A stretch of DNA of 64,000 nucleotides from Oscheius dolichura (lineage: Eukaryota; Nematoda; Chromadorea; Rhabditida; Rhabditidae). Shown in pieces: positions 61,301-64,000 of this stretch. Numbering within the stretch: position 1 is the stretch's first letter; each line of letters opens with the position of its first letter. The stretch lies in assembly GCA_932521035.1 (NCBI GenBank), contig OW051494.1, positions 10,774,001-10,838,000 on the forward strand, written 5' to 3'. The notes under the pieces are model-generated. The model was given only the letters and a program-made list of their open reading frames with translations. It was not told where the DNA came from and searched no databases. The translations under genes were made by a program, and so were the position numbers.

Positions 61301-64000
61301 TGGAATGTTCTGATTGGGTCTGCGGTGGACGCGTACTTTTTGTTACATTTTTTACGCTGGTGGTGGATTCAGCGGGGTCGTGGAATGTTCCGAGGGGCTT
61401 TGCGGTGGACGCGTACTTTTTGTTACATTTTTTACGCTGGTGGTGGTTTCACTGGGGTCTCCGGTGGACGCGTACTTTTTGTTACATTTTTTACGCTGGT
61501 GGTGGATTCAGCGGGGTCGTGGAATGTTCCGAGGGGCTCTGCGGTGGACGCGTACTTTTTGTTACATTTTTTACGCTGGTGGTGTCTTCAGTGGGGTCGT
61601 GGAATGTTCCGAGGGGCTTTGCGGTGGACGCGTACTTTTTGTTACATTTTTTACGCTGGTGGTGGATTCAGCAGGGTCGTGGAATGTTCCGAGGGGCTTT
61701 GCGGTGGACGCGTACTTTTTGTTACATTTTTTACGCTGGTGGAATGTTCTGATTGGGTCTGCGGTGGACGCGTACTTTTTGTTACATTTTTTACGCTGGT
61801 GGTGGATTCAGCGGGGTCGTGGAATGTTCCGAGGGGCTCTGCGGTGGACGCGTACTTTTTGTTACATTTTTTACGCTGGTGGAATGTTCTGATTGGGTCT
61901 GCGGTGGACGCGTACTTTTTGTTACATTTTTTACGCTGGTGGTGGATTCAGCGGGGTCGTGGAATGTTCCGAGGGGCTTTGCGGTGGACGCGTACTTTTT
62001 GTTACATTTTTTACGCTGGTGGAATGTTCTGATTGGGTCTGCGGTGGACGCGTACTTTTTGTTACATTTTTTACGCTGGTGGTGGATTCAGCGGGGTCGT
62101 GGAATGTTCCGAGGGGCTCTGCGGTGGACGCGTACTTTTTGTTACATTTTTTACGCTGGTGGTGTCTTCAGTGGGGTCGTGGAATGTTCCGAGGGGCTTT
62201 GCGGTGGACGCGTACTTTTTGTTACATTTTTTACGCTGGTGGTGGATTCAGCAGGGTCGTAGAATGTTCCGAGGGGCTCTGCGGTGGACGCGTACTTTTT
62301 GTTACATTTTTTACGCTGGTGGTGGATTCAGCGGGGTCGTGGAATGTTCCGAGGGGCTTTGCGGTGGACGCGTACTTTTTGTTACATTTTTTACGCTGGT
62401 GGAATGTTCTGATTGGGTCTGCGGTGGACGCGTACTTTTTGTTACATTTTTTACGCTGGTGGTGGATTCAGCGGGGTCGTGGAATGTTCCGAGGGGCTCT
62501 GCGGTGGACGCGTACTTTTTGTTACATTTTTTACGCTGGTGGTGGATTCAGCGGGGTCGTGGAATGTTCCGAGGGGCTCTGCGGTGGACGCGTACTTTTT
62601 GTTACATTTTTTACGCTGGTGGTGGTTTCACTGGGGTCTCCGGTGGACGCGTACTTTTTGTTACATTTTTTACGCTGGTGGTGGATTCAGCGGGGTCGTG
62701 GAATGTTCCGAGGGGCTCTGCGGTGGACGCGTACTTTTTGTTACATTTTTTACGCTGGTGGTGGTTTCACTGGGGTCTCCGGTGGACGCGTACTTTTTGT
62801 TACATTTTTTACGCTGGTGGTGGATTCAGCGGGGTCGTGGAATGTTCCCAGGGGCTCTGCGGTGGACGCGTACTTTTTGTTACATTTTTTACGCTGGTGG
62901 TGGATTCAGCGGGGTCGTGGAATGTTCCGAGGGGCTCTGCGGTGGACGCGTACTTTTTGTTACATTTTTTACGCTGGTGGTGGTTTCACTGGGGTCTCCG
63001 GTGGACGCGTACTTTTTGTTACATTTTTTACGCTGGTGGTGGTTTCACTGGGGTCTCCGGTGGACGCGTACTTTTTGTTACATTTTTTACGCTGGTGGAA
63101 TGTTCTGATTGGGTCTGCGGTGGACGCGTACTTTTTGTTACATTTTTTACGCTGGTGGTGTCTTCAGTGGGGTCGTGGAATGTTCCGAGGGGCTTTGCGG
63201 TGGACGCGTACTTTTTGTTACATTTTTTACGCTGGTGGAATGTTCTGATTGGGTCTGCGGTGGACGCGTACTTTTTGTTACATTTTTTACGCTGGTGGAA
63301 TGTTCTGATTGGGTCTGCGGTGGACGCGTACTTTTTGTTACATTTTTTACGCTGGTGGTGGATTCAGCGGGGTCGTGGAATGTTCCGAGGGGCTTTGCGG
63401 TGGACGCGTACTTTTTGTTACATTTTTTACGCTGGTGGAATGTTCTGATTGGGTCTGCGGTGGACGCGTACTTTTTGTTACATTTTTTACGCTGGTGGTG
63501 GATTCAGCGGGGTCGTGGAATGTTCCGAGGGGCTCTGCGGTGGACGCGTACTTTTTGTTACATTTTTTACGCTGGTGGAATGTTCTGATTGGGTCTGCGG
63601 TGGACGCGTACTTTTTGTTACATTTTTTACGCTGGTGGTGGATTCAGCGGGGTCGTGGAATGTTCCGAGGGGCTTTGCGGTGGACGCGTACTTTTTGTTA
63701 CATTTTTTACGCTGGTGGTGGTTTCACTGGGGTCTCCGGTGGACGCGTACTTTTTGTTACATTTTTTACGCTGGTGGTGGATTCAGCGGGGTCGTGGAAT
63801 GTTCCGAGGGGCTCTGCGGTGGACGCGTACTTTTTGTTACATTTTTTACGCTGGTGGTGTCTTCAGTGGGGTCGTGGAATGTTCCGAGGGGCTTTGCGGT
63901 GGACGCGTACTTTTTGTTACATTTTTTACGCTGGTGGTGGATTCAGCAGGGTCGTGGAATGTTCCGAGGGGCTTTGCGGTGGACGCGTACTTTTTGTTAC

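Larger units (their letters stand above)
53084..61640. repeat. Long-range higher-order repeat, about 7.61-kb spacing
   Basis: The series C, B, CAGCAGGGTCGTAG unit, A (CTTTGC), C, C, A (CTTTGC), C, A, C, A (CTTTGC), B, A, TCTTCAGTGG unit starts near 53084 and again near 60694. The CAGCAGGG markers are at about 53201 and 60811, a spacing of 7,610 bp. A further partial copy lies about 640 bp before the second one (marker near 60171). Confidence 0.72.
16807..64000. repeat. Mosaic 80/60/59-bp satellite array (array 3)
   Basis: Each unit starts with head H (ACGCTGGTGG) and ends with a 30-bp tail T (GGTGGACGCGTACTTTTTGT then TACATTTTTT). Between them lie segment M1 (TGGATTCAGCGGGGTCGTGG), segment M2 (AATGTTCCGAGGGGCTCTGC), or both. 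Type A is H-M1-M2-T, 80 bp. Type C is H-M2-T, 60 bp, usually with TTCTGATTGGGTCTGC in M2. Type B is H-M1-T, 59 bp, with TTTCACTGGGGTCTCC. Dividing 47 kb by a mean near 70 bp gives roughly 650-700 units (an estimate). The array runs past the right edge. Unit lengths of 80 and 59 shift the frame and few stops occur (TGA in type C, TAG in the GTCGTAG variant), which creates overlapping long open frames; none looks like a gene. Confidence 0.98.

Noticed and set aside
16796-63588. Very long forward open frames in array 3 (up to about 2,000 codons at 40072-46080)
   Set aside because: Three overlapping forward frames are open at once, unit lengths 80 and 59 rotate the frame, and all end at the TGA of type C units or the TAG of GTCGTAG units. 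No gene-like sequence is present.
1-64000. CRISPR array
   Set aside because: There are no unique spacers between conserved direct repeats. The variable parts are a few recurring cassettes, and there are no cas genes.
16812-64000. Poly-T runs (TTTTTT) as Pol III terminators of small RNA genes
   Set aside because: The runs are part of every unit and no A/B box promoter or conserved RNA fold precedes them.

Overview
All 64 kb is tandemly repeated DNA. I find no protein-coding gene, RNA gene, transposon open reading frame, CRISPR array or other single-copy sequence. The window starts inside one satellite array and ends inside another, so it is an interior slice of a larger satellite block. Large-scale non-coding arrays of this kind point to eukaryotic nuclear heterochromatin (pericentromeric, subtelomeric or a sex/B-chromosome block). 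The commonest single-base variants between units fall at CpG sites (CG to TG or CA), which suggests a lineage that methylates CpG in the germline. I cannot name the species.

Three different arrays abut directly. (1) Positions 1-7420: a 69-bp satellite, 107 full units plus a partial one. Each unit carries an imperfect inverted repeat centred on AAGATGG-TAG-CCATCTT. (2) Positions 7421-16806: a composite satellite of 20 modules. Each module is a leader of 21-bp T-rich repeats, a fixed 44-bp linker, an array of 20-bp units (320 complete copies in total) and a 17-bp terminal motif. Its last six modules duplicate the preceding six with a 2,625-bp shift. (3) Positions 16807-64000: a mosaic satellite of 80-, 60- and 59-bp units. 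Together these are several hundred units built from four shared segments, with nested higher-order repeats of about 0.64, 1.2, 1.5, 2.2, 2.35 and 7.6 kb.

Arrays 2 and 3 share the block TTTTTTACGCTGGTGG: it starts the linker of some array-2 modules and starts every array-3 unit. Array 3 begins exactly where a 20-bp unit of array 2 is interrupted, within a short CAT/poly-T match. This suggests array 3 arose from a linker-like sequence. Long open reading frames exist (up to about 2,000 codons). They follow from repeat periods divisible by three or stop-poor units, overlap in several frames or on both strands, and are not annotated as genes.

The most notable features are the palindromic 69-bp unit whose two strands translate to nearly the same peptide backbone, the indel-free 20-bp arrays, the recent 2,625-bp duplication, the 20-bp modular arithmetic that explains all array-3 unit types, and a cluster of rare 1-bp indels at 53.8-55.7 kb.
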